A DNA stretch of 64,000 bases, from assembly GCA_947089425.1 (NCBI GenBank), contig CAMUKG010000004.1, positions 62,001-126,000 on the forward strand, given 5' to 3'. The DNA is from an uncultured Clostridia bacterium. GTDB lineage: Bacteria; Bacillota; Clostridia; Christensenellales; Pumilibacteraceae. Below are positions 1 to 7,120 of the stretch, piece after piece; the first letter of the stretch is position 1, and every line of letters starts with the position of its first letter. A program made the position numbers and the translations under genes. The notes beneath the pieces were generated by a model. The model ran no database searches. It had not been told where the DNA came from and was given only the letters and a program-made list of their open reading frames with translations.

Positions 1-1
1 A

Positions 2-1030
2 GTGGGCGACGACGATATTCTCGTTAAAGTTGAGGGGTGCGGCATTTGCGGCACCGACGCTCACGAATACCGCAAAGACCCGTTCGGGCTCATTCCCGTA
101 GCGCTCGGGCACGAAGGCACGGGCGAAATCGTGAAAATGGGCAAAAACGTTAAGCAGGACAGCGCGGGCAAACCGCTCAAACTCGGCGACAAAGTAGTTA
201 CCTGCATGATTTTTAAAGACAATCCCGCGATTACCATGTTCGACCTGAATAAGCAGAACGTGGGCGGCGCCGACGTGTACGGATTGTTGCCCGACGACGA
301 CGTTCACCTTAACGGTTGGTTCAGCGACTACATACTCGTTCGCGGCGGTTCAACGGTGTTTAACGTTTCCGACCTCGACCTTTATTCGCGCGTGCTAATA
401 GAGCCTTGCGCTGTGCTCGTGCACGCTGTGGAGCGTGCCAAAACTACGGGCATTCTGCGCTTCAATTCGCGCGTAGTAGTTCAAGGTTGCGGACCGATAG
501 GGCTTATTTGCATAGCGGTGCTTCGCACTATGGGAATAGAAAACATAGTTGCGGTAGACGGCGAAGAAAAACGTCTTGCGTTTGCCAAAGAAATGGGCGC
601 GGGCAAAACGGTGAACTTTAAAGAGCACAAGGGCATAGAGGCTCTTGCCGGAGCTGTGAAAAACGCTTTCGGCGGCTACGAAGCTGACTTTGCGTTCCAA
701 TGCACGGGTAGTCCTGCGGCGCATTCCAACATATATAAGTTTATTCGCAACGGCGGCGGACTTTGCGAGCTCGGCTTCTTTATAAACGGCGGCGACGCCA
801 CCATAAACCCGCACTTCGACCTTTGCGCGAAAGAAATTACGCTCGTCGGCTCGTGGGTGTACACGCTCAGAGATTACGCAACGACGTTTGACTTTATAAA
901 GCGCGCGAAAGCCATTGGGTTGCCGCTCAATAAGCTTGTGACTCACGCTTTCCCGCTCGAAGAGATAGACGAGGCGTTTAAAACCAACATTCGCATGGAA
1001 GGGCTTAAAATAGCCGTAATCAACAAGTAA
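2..1030 (+). CDS. Zn-dependent alcohol dehydrogenase (MDR family), 5' end cut by window
   Basis: Medium-chain dehydrogenase/reductase that should oxidise or reduce an alcohol/aldehyde with NAD(H) and a catalytic zinc. The visible 342 residues begin just before the GroES-like domain motif GCGICGTD, which supplies the first zinc Cys, followed by GHEGTG (His-Glu). A Rossmann fold follows with GCGPIG near residue 162 and an acidic residue (AVDGEE) at the end of the second strand, favouring NAD over NADP. The four-Cys structural zinc lobe of classical alcohol dehydrogenases is absent. The reading frame is open at base 1 and the family normally has about 20 more N-terminal residues, so the true start lies outside the window. 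It sits 10 bp before a shell gene, so it probably works in the microcompartment, recycling NADH by reducing the aldehyde intermediate. The substrate cannot be read from sequence. Confidence 0.85.
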   Translation: MGDDDILVKVEGCGICGTDAHEYRKDPFGLIPVALGHEGTGEIVKMGKNVKQDSAGKPLKLGDKVVTCMIFKDNPAITMFDLNKQNVGGADVYGLLPDDDVHLNGWFSDYILVRGGSTVFNVSDLDLYSRVLIEPCAVLVHAVERAKTTGILRFNSRVVVQGCGPIGLICIAVLRTMGIENIVAVDGEEKRLAFAKEMGAGKTVNFKEHKGIEALAGAVKNAFGGYEADFAFQCTGSPAAHSNIYKFIRNGGGLCELGFFINGGDATINPHFDLCAKEITLVGSWVYTLRDYATTFDFIKRAKAIGLPLNKLVTHAFPLEEIDEAFKTNIRMEGLKIAVINK

Positions 1031-1040
1031 GGTAAAGAAA

Positions 1041-1355
1041 ATGGGCGAAGCATTAGGATTACTCGAAGTATACGGACTTGTGGCGGCGTTCGCGGCGGGC
1101 GACGCGGGAGCGAAAGCGGCAAACGTGACGCTTGAACCATTCGACCGCAATAAGCCTGCCAACGCGGATAAGTTGCCCGTTCCGCTTCTTATAACGGTGA
1201 AATATCGCGGAAGCGTAGCCGACGTGAAAGCGGCGGTTGCGGCGGGCGAAGAGGCGGCGAACCGCGTGTCGGGAGTCGTAACAAAGCACATTATAGCAAG
1301 ACCCGAAGACGACACCGAAAAAATGTGCAAACTTTGCGCGTTCGATAAAAATTGA
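1041..1355 (+). CDS. BMC-H shell protein with loop insertion and C-terminal CxxC
   Basis: Single BMC-domain protein of 104 residues that should form hexameric tiles of the compartment shell. The BMC fold is recognisable from LLEVYGLVAAFAAGDAGAKA at the start to VVTKHIIARP near the end. Two things are unusual: a proline/asparagine-containing insertion (DRNKPANADKLP) after the second strand, and a C-terminal tail containing MCKLC, a CxxC pair. Neither is found in the canonical tiles encoded downstream. It is preceded by an AGGT-type ribosome site and follows the dehydrogenase by 10 bp, so the two are co-transcribed. The CxxC could bind metal or make a disulphide; that is inference. Confidence 0.85.
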   Translation: MGEALGLLEVYGLVAAFAAGDAGAKAANVTLEPFDRNKPANADKLPVPLLITVKYRGSVADVKAAVAAGEEAANRVSGVVTKHIIARPEDDTEKMCKLCAFDKN

Positions 1356-1366
1356 GAATGCGCCTA

Positions 1367-1634
1367 ACCCCAAGCGTTTCGCTCTAAACGGACTGTTTGG
1401 GACGCCGACTGTGCTAACACACGTATAATAGAATAGTTACGCGTCGGTAAAAAACGAAACCCCAAGCAATTTACTCGAAAAGGTTGTTTGGAATGCCGAA
1501 CTGCGTTAAAGGACTTATGAGAATTACGCGTCGGTAAAAAACGAAACCCCAAGCAACTTACTCGAAAAGGTTGTTTGGAATGCCGAACTGCGTTAAAGGA
1601 CTTATGAGAATTACGCGTCGGTAAAAAACGAAAA
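1367..1634 (+). repeat. 87-bp tandem direct repeat in the gap between two shell genes
   Basis: Two consecutive 87-bp units at 1437-1523 and 1524-1610 differ at a single base (T versus C in AAGCAA[T/C]TTACTC). A third unit starts at 1611 but breaks off after about 24 bp, just before the ribosome site of the next gene. A degenerate, clearly related copy lies upstream at about 1367-1436 (shared CCCCAAGC, GTTTGG and GCCGA blocks). The near identity of units 1 and 2 indicates recent duplication. The region makes the spacing between the first and second shell genes 300 bp, unusually long inside an operon. Confidence 0.85.
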
Positions 1635-1655
1635 TCCAACGGAGGTATATAAAAT

Positions 1656-1937
1656 ATGGCTAATTTGGCACTCGGAATGGTGGAAACCAGAGGGCTCACG
1701 GCGGCGATAGAGGCTGCCGACGCAATGACCAAAGCGGCGGAGGTTACGCTTATCGGCACCGAAAAAATCGGTAGCGGGCTCGTGACCGTTATGGTGCGCG
1801 GCGACGTGGGAGCCGTTAAGGCTGCCGTAGACGTGGGCTCGGCTTCGGCGAGCAGACTCGGCGAACTCGTTTCGGCGCATGTTATTCCCTCGCCTCATTC
1901 CGACGTAGAGCTAATCTTGCCTAAATTCGGCAACTGA
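1656..1937 (+). CDS. Canonical BMC-H shell protein (PduA/PduJ-like)
   Basis: A 93-residue single BMC-domain protein with no extensions, expected to form the flat hexamers that make up most of the compartment facets. The sequence is typical of the PduA/J/CcmK group: [20 protein letters not shown], the pore-loop motif KIGSG, and the C-terminal [10 protein letters not shown]. The start is fixed by a GGAGGT ribosome site at 1641-1646. It is a close paralogue of the shell protein at 2491-2769, differing mainly in scattered conservative positions, so the two are probably interchangeable tiles or a recent duplicate pair. It follows the 87-bp tandem repeats directly. Confidence 0.93.
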   Translation: MANLALGMVETRGLTAAIEAADAMTKAAEVTLIGTEKIGSGLVTVMVRGDVGAVKAAVDVGSASASRLGELVSAHVIPSPHSDVELILPKFGN

Positions 1938-1965
1938 GCAAACATTGAACAAAAAGGAAAGACAA

Positions 1966-2331
1966 ATGTATAACGCTTTGGGATTTATCGAAATATCCGG
2001 CACTACGGCGGCGATTACCGCGCTCGACGTTATGTGCAAAACCGCAGGAGTGGAACTCGTTACTTGGGAGCGCAAACTCGGCGGAAGACTCGTGACGCTC
2101 GTTATAACGGGCGAAGTGTCGGCGGTTACCGATTCGGTTGAAGCGGCGAAGAAAAACGGACTTTTGCCTCCCGTGGCAACGCTCGTTTTGCCAAACCCGC
2201 ACCCCGAAACGGTGAAAATGGTAGAACTCAGCGCGGCACGGCTCAAACGGAAAAACGCGCCCGACGACACCGCTAAAATGGCGCCTGACATGCGCCCGAG
2301 CGAGCCTATCGAGAACGGTAAAAAGAAGTAA
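1966..2331 (+). CDS. BMC-H shell protein with basic C-terminal extension
   Basis: A 121-residue protein: a BMC domain (YNALGFIEISGTTAAITALD to LVLPNPHPETV) followed by about 35 extra residues rich in Lys, Arg, Pro and Asp. The pore-loop motif is KLGGR, so the pore is lined differently from the two canonical tiles. A TTG start at 1945 is possible, but the AAGGA at 1952-1956 is correctly spaced only for the ATG at 1966, which also matches the conserved N-terminus. Extended BMC-H proteins such as PduK and EutK use their tails for nucleic acid or cargo contacts; here the tail is short, without cysteines, and its role is unknown. Confidence 0.87.
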   Translation: MYNALGFIEISGTTAAITALDVMCKTAGVELVTWERKLGGRLVTLVITGEVSAVTDSVEAAKKNGLLPPVATLVLPNPHPETVKMVELSAARLKRKNAPDDTAKMAPDMRPSEPIENGKKK

Positions 2332-2490
2332 CAAAAACGCCGTTAACCTATCGGATAATGAAAGAGCGGTTACGGCAATGAAAAGAGAACGCTTATGCGG
2401 CTCAAACAAAAACGTGTAAATTCGACGGAATAAACGTCGGTTACAGCAATAAAAAACAAAAAAGAAATATTTTTCGGAGGTAAAGTAAAA

Positions 2491-2769
2491 ATGGCACAGG
2501 AAGCACTCGGAATGGTGGAAACCAGAGGTTTGGTGGCGGCAATCGAGGCTGCCGATTCGATGCTCAAAGCGGCGAACGTTGTACTCGTGGGTACCGAGAA
2601 AATCGGTAGCGGACTTGTGAGCGTTATGGTTCGCGGCGACGTCGGAGCGGTTAAAGCAGCCGTTGAAGCGGGCGCTAACAATGCGAGCAGTCTCGGCGAA
2701 CTCGTTGCAACCCATGTAATTCCTCGTCCTCATAACGACGTCGAAAAAATCTTGCCCAGCCTTAAATAA
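2491..2769 (+). CDS. Canonical BMC-H shell protein (PduA/PduJ-like), second copy
   Basis: A 92-residue single BMC-domain protein nearly identical in length and motifs to the one at 1656-1937 ([20 protein letters not shown], pore motif [15 protein letters not shown]). It should form a major facet hexamer. A GGAGGT ribosome site lies about 9 bp before the ATG. The 159-bp gap before it has two related stretches (CGGTTACGGCAATGAAAA and CGGTTACAGCAATAAAAA), suggesting sequence duplication here too. It is followed by a strong GC hairpin and then a separate promoter for pduL. Confidence 0.93.
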   Translation: MAQEALGMVETRGLVAAIEAADSMLKAANVVLVGTEKIGSGLVSVMVRGDVGAVKAAVEAGANNASSLGELVATHVIPRPHNDVEKILPSLK

Positions 2770-2792
2770 TAGAATTCGGGCAATTACGGCTA

Positions 2793-2820
2793 CGGCGGCG
2801 CCGAAAACGCGACGCCGCCG
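2793..2820 (+). other. GC-rich hairpin after the fourth shell gene
   Basis: Perfect 8-bp stem CGGCGGCG/CGCCGCCG (2793-2800 with 2813-2820) around a 12-nt loop. No T-run follows (the next bases are AAAATAG), so it is unlikely to be a simple intrinsic terminator. A 3' stability or processing structure that raises shell mRNA relative to downstream enzyme mRNA is plausible. Confidence 0.6.
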
Positions 2821-2908
2821 AAAATAGCTGTAACAAAACTTTTCAATTCACAGTAAATTAAAAATAGCTAAAATATTGAGTTGCATAAATCAAATAAGTA
2901 GCTTAGTT

Positions 2909-2936
2909 TTGTGTTACGCGGTTCGCTTCGTATAAT
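2909..2936 (+). promoter_or_regulatory. Probable promoter before pduL
   Basis: TATAAT at 2931-2936 is a perfect -10; the best -35 is TTGTGT at 2909-2914 with a 16-bp spacer, which is weak. It lies in the 210-bp gap between the last BMC-H gene and pduL and would allow separate expression of the second half of the locus. Confidence 0.4.
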
Positions 2937-2979
2937 GATACTTTCGAATTCGTAACAGAGCGTAATAAGGAATAGTGTA

Positions 2980-3633
2980 ATGGAGCAGTCGAACGTAGAG
3001 CTTATTACAAAGCTCGTTATTGAAGCGCTTGAAAAAAAGACGGTTAAAGGGTATTCGGTTCCTATCGGCGTGAGTGCGCGTCATGTGCATTTAACGCAAG
3101 CGGACGTTGAAACTCTTTTCGGTAAAGGCTACGAGCTCACAAAGAAAAAAGAGCTTATGGGCGGTCAGTTTGCCGCAAACGAAACCGTTACGATAGTGGG
3201 GCTCAAACTGCGCGCAATAGAGAACGTGCGCGTTTTGGGACCGGTGCGCAAAGCGAGCCAAGTTGAAGTTTCGGCAACCGACGCCGTTAAGCTCGGCATT
3301 AAGGCACCTATCCGCGAATCTGGCAACCTTAAAGGAAGCTCTCCGATTGCGGTGGTGGGGCCCAAAGGCGTGGTGTATTTAAACGAGGGTTGCATTATAG
3401 CAAAACGTCATATACACATGTCGCCCGCCGACGCTCAGGCTGCGGGAGTAAAAGACGGCGATATTGTTTCGGTGAGCGTTGACAACGAGCGCGGCACAAT
3501 ATTCAATAACGTGCAAATTCGCGTTGACGACAGCTTCACGCTTGAAATGCACATCGACACCGACGAAGCGAACGCCGCTAAAATAGGGTGCGGCGCGCTT
3601 GCGGTAATCATAAACGACAGAGGTGCGGTATGA
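2980..3633 (+). CDS. pduL: Phosphotransacylase PduL of the microcompartment
   Basis: PduL-type phosphate acyltransferase, 217 residues, converting an acyl-CoA (propionyl- or acetyl-CoA) and phosphate to the acyl phosphate and CoA, which regenerates CoA inside the compartment. Two zinc-binding His motifs are visible, ARHVHL near residue 33 and KRHIHM near residue 142, one in each of the two beta-barrel halves. The first 20 residues (VELITKLVIEALEK) form an amphipathic helix typical of encapsulation peptides that direct cargo to the shell lumen. The stop overlaps the start of the vertex gene (TATGA), indicating translational coupling. Confidence 0.93.
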   Translation: MEQSNVELITKLVIEALEKKTVKGYSVPIGVSARHVHLTQADVETLFGKGYELTKKKELMGGQFAANETVTIVGLKLRAIENVRVLGPVRKASQVEVSATDAVKLGIKAPIRESGNLKGSSPIAVVGPKGVVYLNEGCIIAKRHIHMSPADAQAAGVKDGDIVSVSVDNERGTIFNNVQIRVDDSFTLEMHIDTDEANAAKIGCGALAVIINDRGAV

Positions 3634-3887
3634 TTATAGGAAAAGTTGTGGGTAGCGTGGTTTCCACTCGCAAGTGTGAAACTCTCACCGGTAGCAAATT
3701 TATGATAGTGGAGCCCATTCCGAGCTTAAAGGTGGATAGCCGGCTTGTGGCAGTTGACCGCGTGGGCGCGGGCATAGGCGAATATGTGCTTGTAGCCACA
3801 GGTAGCGCGGCGAGGGTAGACGTTCCCAACGTGCCTGTAGACGCCGCGATTGTGGGGATAATTGACGACGGCAGCAACTTAGAATAG
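3630..3887 (+). CDS. BMC-P vertex protein (EutN/CcmL family)
   Basis: An 85-residue EutN/CcmL-type protein, which forms the pentamers that close the twelve vertices of a compartment. It starts MIIGKVVGSVVSTRK and contains FMIVEPIP and DRVGAGIGEYVLVATGSAAR, all family hallmarks, ending VDAAIVGIIDDG. The start ATG overlaps the pduL stop by two bases; longer upstream starts in the same frame run inside pduL and lack homology. With four BMC-H and one BMC-T gene it completes a full shell set. Confidence 0.94.
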   Translation: MIIGKVVGSVVSTRKCETLTGSKFMIVEPIPSLKVDSRLVAVDRVGAGIGEYVLVATGSAARVDVPNVPVDAAIVGIIDDGSNLE

Positions 3888-4210
3888 CTGTCGCCCAAGC
3901 GCAAGTCGGCGCTACGCTGCGAGCAAAACTCTTGCTTGCTTAACCCGACTTGGGCGAACTTAATAGGGAGTCCTTTCGCGGTACACGCCCGCGAAAGTCT
4001 GATTTGTTTTCTGTGGGATAGTCGCTATCTTATGTAATGCAAATTACGCACCCTCATAGGCGAGTCGACTGTTGCGAAAATCCGCAACCCTTCTTCGCCG
4101 CCTAACGGCATATACGTCAATGCGAGCAAAGCGCGGCAGTCCCAAGCATGGAACGAGTAACGCTTCTCATATCCTTAACGCAAAGCAAACTTTTACATAG
4201 TATAAACATT
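3888..4210. repeat. 323-bp intergenic region packed with palindromes
   Basis: Several imperfect inverted repeats follow one another: TCGCCCAAG at 3891-3899 with CTTGGGCGA at 3949-3957 (with a nested GTCGG/CCGAC); a perfect 9-bp stem CTTTCGCGG/CCGCGAAAG at 3973-3981 and 3989-3997; and GTTGCG/CGCAAC at 4071-4076 and 4083-4088. The stretch at about 4116-4140 (CGTCAATGCGAGCAAAGCG) resembles the CGTCATTGCGAGC palindromic repeats dispersed in many bacterial genomes. No T-run follows any stem, and no convincing open frame is present. It may be a cluster of decayed repeat elements or a structured leader of the next gene. Confidence 0.6.
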
Positions 4211-5527
4211 ATGACATTAGAAGAAATCAAAACAAAGCTCCGAGAGAGCGGAATAGTGGGCGCGGGCGGCGCGGGATTTCCGTCTTACGCAAAATTGAGC
4301 GAGGGTGCCGACACCCTTATTCTAAATTGCGCGGAGTGCGAGCCGCTACTCACGCTTCACCGTAGGCTTCTTGCCGAAAAAGGCGTTGAAATCCTCACCG
4401 CTTTTTCGGAAATAGGCAAAATTCTCGGCGTGAAAAGGTGCGTGATAGGCATTAAAAGAGCGTATAAAAGCACGCTCGAAGCCATAACGCCGCTTGTGAA
4501 CCGGTTTGACAACGTGGAAATAAAAACGTTGCGCGAAGTTTATCCCGCAGGCGACGAAATTGTTTTGATTTATCAAGTTACGGGCAGAGTGGTTGCGCCC
4601 GGAGCTCTTCCCATATCGGTGGGAACGATAGTTTATAACGTCGAAACGATATATAACGCATATCGCGCGCTTCACGAGAACGCGCCCGTAACCGATAAAC
4701 TCGTTACGGTGACGTGCGAAGTCGCTTCTCCGCAAACCGTTCGGGTGCCGCTCGGCACAACTGTTGGCGAAGTAGTGAATTATTGCGGCGGAGCCAAGAT
4801 TGCGAACCCCGTGTTCGTGTCGGGCGGCGCAATGATGGGAAAAATCGTTTCCGCGCAAGACGTTATAACCAAAACCACAAACGCTATTCTCGTTTTGCCC
4901 GAAGAACACCCCGTTGTGCAGTCTAAACGGCGCAAACCCGTTATAGACGCGCACCGCGCCGCGAGCGCGTGCTGTCAGTGCCGCATGTGCACCGACTTGT
5001 GCCCGCGTCATTTGCTCGGGCATCCCATAGACCCCGCGCGTTTCATGCGGGCGGTGTCTAACCGCAACATGACCGACACCGAAGCCTACTTGAACGCAAT
5101 GTATTGCTCGGGGTGCGGCGTTTGCGAGGCGTATTCGTGTATGCAAGGGCTTAGCCCTCGCGTGTTGCTCGCCGTAGCGAAACAAGAACTTCGCAAAGGC
5201 GGAATAAAGCCCGAAAAATGCGAGCCCGCGCCTGTTGCGCCATATCGCGACTTGCGCCGCGTTCCCGTAGAGCGGCTTGCCGCTCGTCTTGGGCTTGAAA
5301 AATATAACGTTTCGACGCCAATAGGCGGATTCGTTTCGGCGCGTAAAGTTAGAGTGCCGCTTTCAATGCACATAGGCGCTCCGAGCGTTTCGGCGGTGAA
5401 AGCGGGCGAAAGCGTTGTTAAAGGTCAAAAAATTGCGGAAGCGGGCAACGGTTTGAGCGTTGCGCTTCACGCTCCCATAAGCGGCGTAGTGAAGTTAGTG
5501 GGCAGTGAAATTATTATAGAAAACTAA
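4211..5527 (+). CDS. PduS-like flavo-iron-sulphur protein (RnfC family)
   Basis: Protein of 438 residues related to RnfC, NuoF and PduS, which in compartments passes electrons (cobalamin reduction in Pdu, or redox balance across the shell). Order of elements: FMN/NADH-binding motif GAGGAGFPSYAKL near residue 17, an SLBB region in the middle, a first 4Fe-4S set CCQCRMCTDLCP near residue 255, a second Cys group CSGCGVCEAYSC near residue 297, and a C-terminal RnfC-like barrel-sandwich segment. The second cluster has fewer correctly spaced cysteines, so two clusters are likely but not certain. An in-frame ATG 63 bp upstream is possible, but homology begins at MTLEEIKTKL. No clear ribosome site precedes it. 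It follows the palindromic region and precedes the BMC-T gene. Confidence 0.85.
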   Translation: MTLEEIKTKLRESGIVGAGGAGFPSYAKLSEGADTLILNCAECEPLLTLHRRLLAEKGVEILTAFSEIGKILGVKRCVIGIKRAYKSTLEAITPLVNRFDNVEIKTLREVYPAGDEIVLIYQVTGRVVAPGALPISVGTIVYNVETIYNAYRALHENAPVTDKLVTVTCEVASPQTVRVPLGTTVGEVVNYCGGAKIANPVFVSGGAMMGKIVSAQDVITKTTNAILVLPEEHPVVQSKRRKPVIDAHRAASACCQCRMCTDLCPRHLLGHPIDPARFMRAVSNRNMTDTEAYLNAMYCSGCGVCEAYSCMQGLSPRVLLAVAKQELRKGGIKPEKCEPAPVAPYRDLRRVPVERLAARLGLEKYNVSTPIGGFVSARKVRVPLSMHIGAPSVSAVKAGESVVKGQKIAEAGNGLSVALHAPISGVVKLVGSEIIIEN

Positions 5528-5530
5528 TAT

Positions 5531-5656
5531 TTGAAAGCACGCTCATCGCGCCCTAGGGGCTACGCTTGCCGAGCCTGCTCGGTCGAGTAAGTAGAGGTAC
5601 ACTCCCGTCGCCGACTCGACAACTGTTGCCCGTATGGCGCGCGATTGTGTTTTCAA
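5531..5656. repeat. Palindromic interspersed repeat, long copy (126 bp)
   Basis: Bounded by imperfect terminal inverted repeats, TTGAAAGCACGCTCATCGCG at the left and CGCGCGATTGTGTTTTCAA at the right. The right half shares GCCGACTCGACAACTGTTGC with the shorter element at 38442-38523. Both copies lie just after a stop codon and just before the ribosome site of the next gene, and neither contains a gene. Confidence 0.7.
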
Positions 5657-5687
5657 AAACTTTGTGACAGGAGGTCACAGTCATACA

Positions 5688-6236
5688 ATGGCAAAAGCAA
5701 TCGCGGTAGCGGAATATAAAACGGTGTCGGCGGGCGTTACGGCGGCGGACGCAATGCTTAAAGCGGCGGACGTCGACGTGGTGGAAGCGGCTACGGTTTG
5801 TCCCGGCAAATACATAATTATTATAACGGGTCAGCTAAGCGCAGTGCGCGCCGCAGTTGATGCGGCTAAAAACGGTTTTCCCGAACAACATATAGGGAGT
5901 TTTGTGCTCGGCAATCCGCACGAGGGACTTTTTGCCGCAATATACGGCACCGCCGAAGTTAAAAATTTGCGCGCTCTCGGAATACTCGAAACGTTCGACG
6001 TGGCAAGTATGCTCGTTGCCGCCGATAACGCCGCAAAAACCGCCGAAGTGGAGCTAATCGAAATGCGTTTGGCGCGCGGAATGTGCGGTAAAAGCTATCT
6101 TATGCTCACGGGCGAAGTTGCAGCCGTTCAAGCGGCAATCGACAGAGCAAAACAAACGGCGGCGAACGAGGGCATGTATCTTGACAGTAGCGTGATTGCG
6201 CGCCCCGACAGCAAGCTTATACGCTCTATCATATAA
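5688..6236 (+). CDS. BMC-T tandem-domain shell protein (PduT-like)
   Basis: Two fused BMC domains, 182 residues, giving trimers that look like pseudo-hexamers. Domain 1 runs from AIAVAEYKTVSAG to SFVLGNPHE, domain 2 from ALGILETFDVASM to SVIARP. The sequence is closest to PduT (shared ICPGK-like VCPGKYIIII, and GKSYLMLTGEV). In PduT a Cys after the ETW motif of domain 2 (Cys108 in Salmonella) carries the central 4Fe-4S cluster; the aligned residue here is Met (ETFDVASM), so the cluster is probably missing. The start is fixed by an AGGAGGT site at 5669-5675; the frame is open further upstream into the repeat element, but without homology. It closes the shell operon. Confidence 0.9.
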   Translation: MAKAIAVAEYKTVSAGVTAADAMLKAADVDVVEAATVCPGKYIIIITGQLSAVRAAVDAAKNGFPEQHIGSFVLGNPHEGLFAAIYGTAEVKNLRALGILETFDVASMLVAADNAAKTAEVELIEMRLARGMCGKSYLMLTGEVAAVQAAIDRAKQTAANEGMYLDSSVIARPDSKLIRSII

Positions 6237-6289
6237 TTCCGCTTTAAACATGCGGACGCTTAGAAAACGTTAAAAACGGGAGAAAATAA

Positions 6290-7063
6290 ATGCTTGCCAT
6301 AGAGCGAAGAAACTTAATACTCGAACAGTTGCAAAGAGAAAAGCGCGTTGTGGTGAGCGAGCTCAGCGCGTATTTTTCGGTGAGCGAAGAAACAATCCGC
6401 CGCGACCTCGAAAAGTTAAGCGAAGACGGGTTTGTGGTGAAAACTTACGGCGGCGCGGTTTTGAACGAAGACAACGTTGTGGATATGCCGTTCGTAATAA
6501 GAAAAAATACAAACGTTGCCGAAAAGCAGATTATAGGCAAGCTTGTTGCCGCAATGACGCAAGACGGTGAGCATTTAATGCTCGATTCGAGTTCTACGGC
6601 GGCGAGCGCGGCACGCTATTTGAAAGCGAAAAACAACCTCACGATTATAACCAACTCGGTTGAAACGCTGATAGAGCTCAGCGAAGTTTCGGGCTTTAAC
6701 GTGATTTCCACAGGCGGCGTGCTTAGAGAGGGCACTCTGTCGCTCACGGGCGCGCAAGTAGACCGCAGTTTCGCATCGTATAACGTAGATACGGCGGTAT
6801 TTTCATGCAAAGGCATAGATAAAGAAGCGGGCGTAACCGACTCCAACGAAACCAACGCTTACATTAAACAAACTCTTTTGTCGTCGGCAAAGCGCAAAGT
6901 GCTTGCAATCGACCACACAAAATTCGATAAGTCGGCGCTCGTGAGAATATGCAAGCTCGGCGAGCTTACGCACGTCGTAACCGACGTGAAACCGTCGGAA
7001 GAATGGCTAAACTATTTTGCCGATAATAATATTGCTTGCATTTATCCGAAAAACGGAGTATAA
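6290..7063 (+). CDS. DeoR-family transcriptional regulator of the BMC locus
   Basis: A 257-residue regulator with an N-terminal winged helix (RRNLILEQLQREKRVVVSEL, then VSEETIRRDLEKLSEDG) and a C-terminal sugar-phosphate sensor domain of the DeoR type (LDSSSTAASAARYL, ITNSVETLIELSE, STGGVLREGTLSLTG). DeoR proteins normally repress catabolic operons and release DNA when a phosphorylated sugar binds. Position directly after the shell operon, in the same direction, suggests it controls that operon. It agrees with a compartment that handles a sugar-phosphate-derived aldehyde, since DeoR regulators accompany fucose/rhamnose loci; a MerR- or AraC-type regulator would be expected for Pdu or Eut loci. 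Confidence 0.9.
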   Translation: MLAIERRNLILEQLQREKRVVVSELSAYFSVSEETIRRDLEKLSEDGFVVKTYGGAVLNEDNVVDMPFVIRKNTNVAEKQIIGKLVAAMTQDGEHLMLDSSSTAASAARYLKAKNNLTIITNSVETLIELSEVSGFNVISTGGVLREGTLSLTGAQVDRSFASYNVDTAVFSCKGIDKEAGVTDSNETNAYIKQTLLSSAKRKVLAIDHTKFDKSALVRICKLGELTHVVTDVKPSEEWLNYFADNNIACIYPKNGV

Positions 7064-7064
7064 T
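7036..7064 (+). promoter_or_regulatory. Promoter of the parA-like gene
   Basis: TTGCAT at 7036-7041, 17-bp spacer, TATAAT at 7059-7064. The -10 overlaps the stop codon of the DeoR gene, so the ATPase gene has its own start of transcription about 50 bp upstream of its ATG. Confidence 0.6.
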
Positions 7065-7120
7065 TAAATTATGCGGGGCGGAAGAGTATGGCTTCGCATT
7101 AAAAAAAGCGGTGAATACGT

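Noticed and set aside
1364-1759. Minus-strand open frame of 131 codons with internally repeated peptide
   Set aside because: The repeated peptide only mirrors the 87-bp tandem repeat, whose period is a multiple of three; it overlaps a clear shell gene and has no ribosome site.
3888-4210. Cobalamin riboswitch before the PduS-like gene
   Set aside because: The B12-box (GCCACTG-type) and long multi-stem core are not present.
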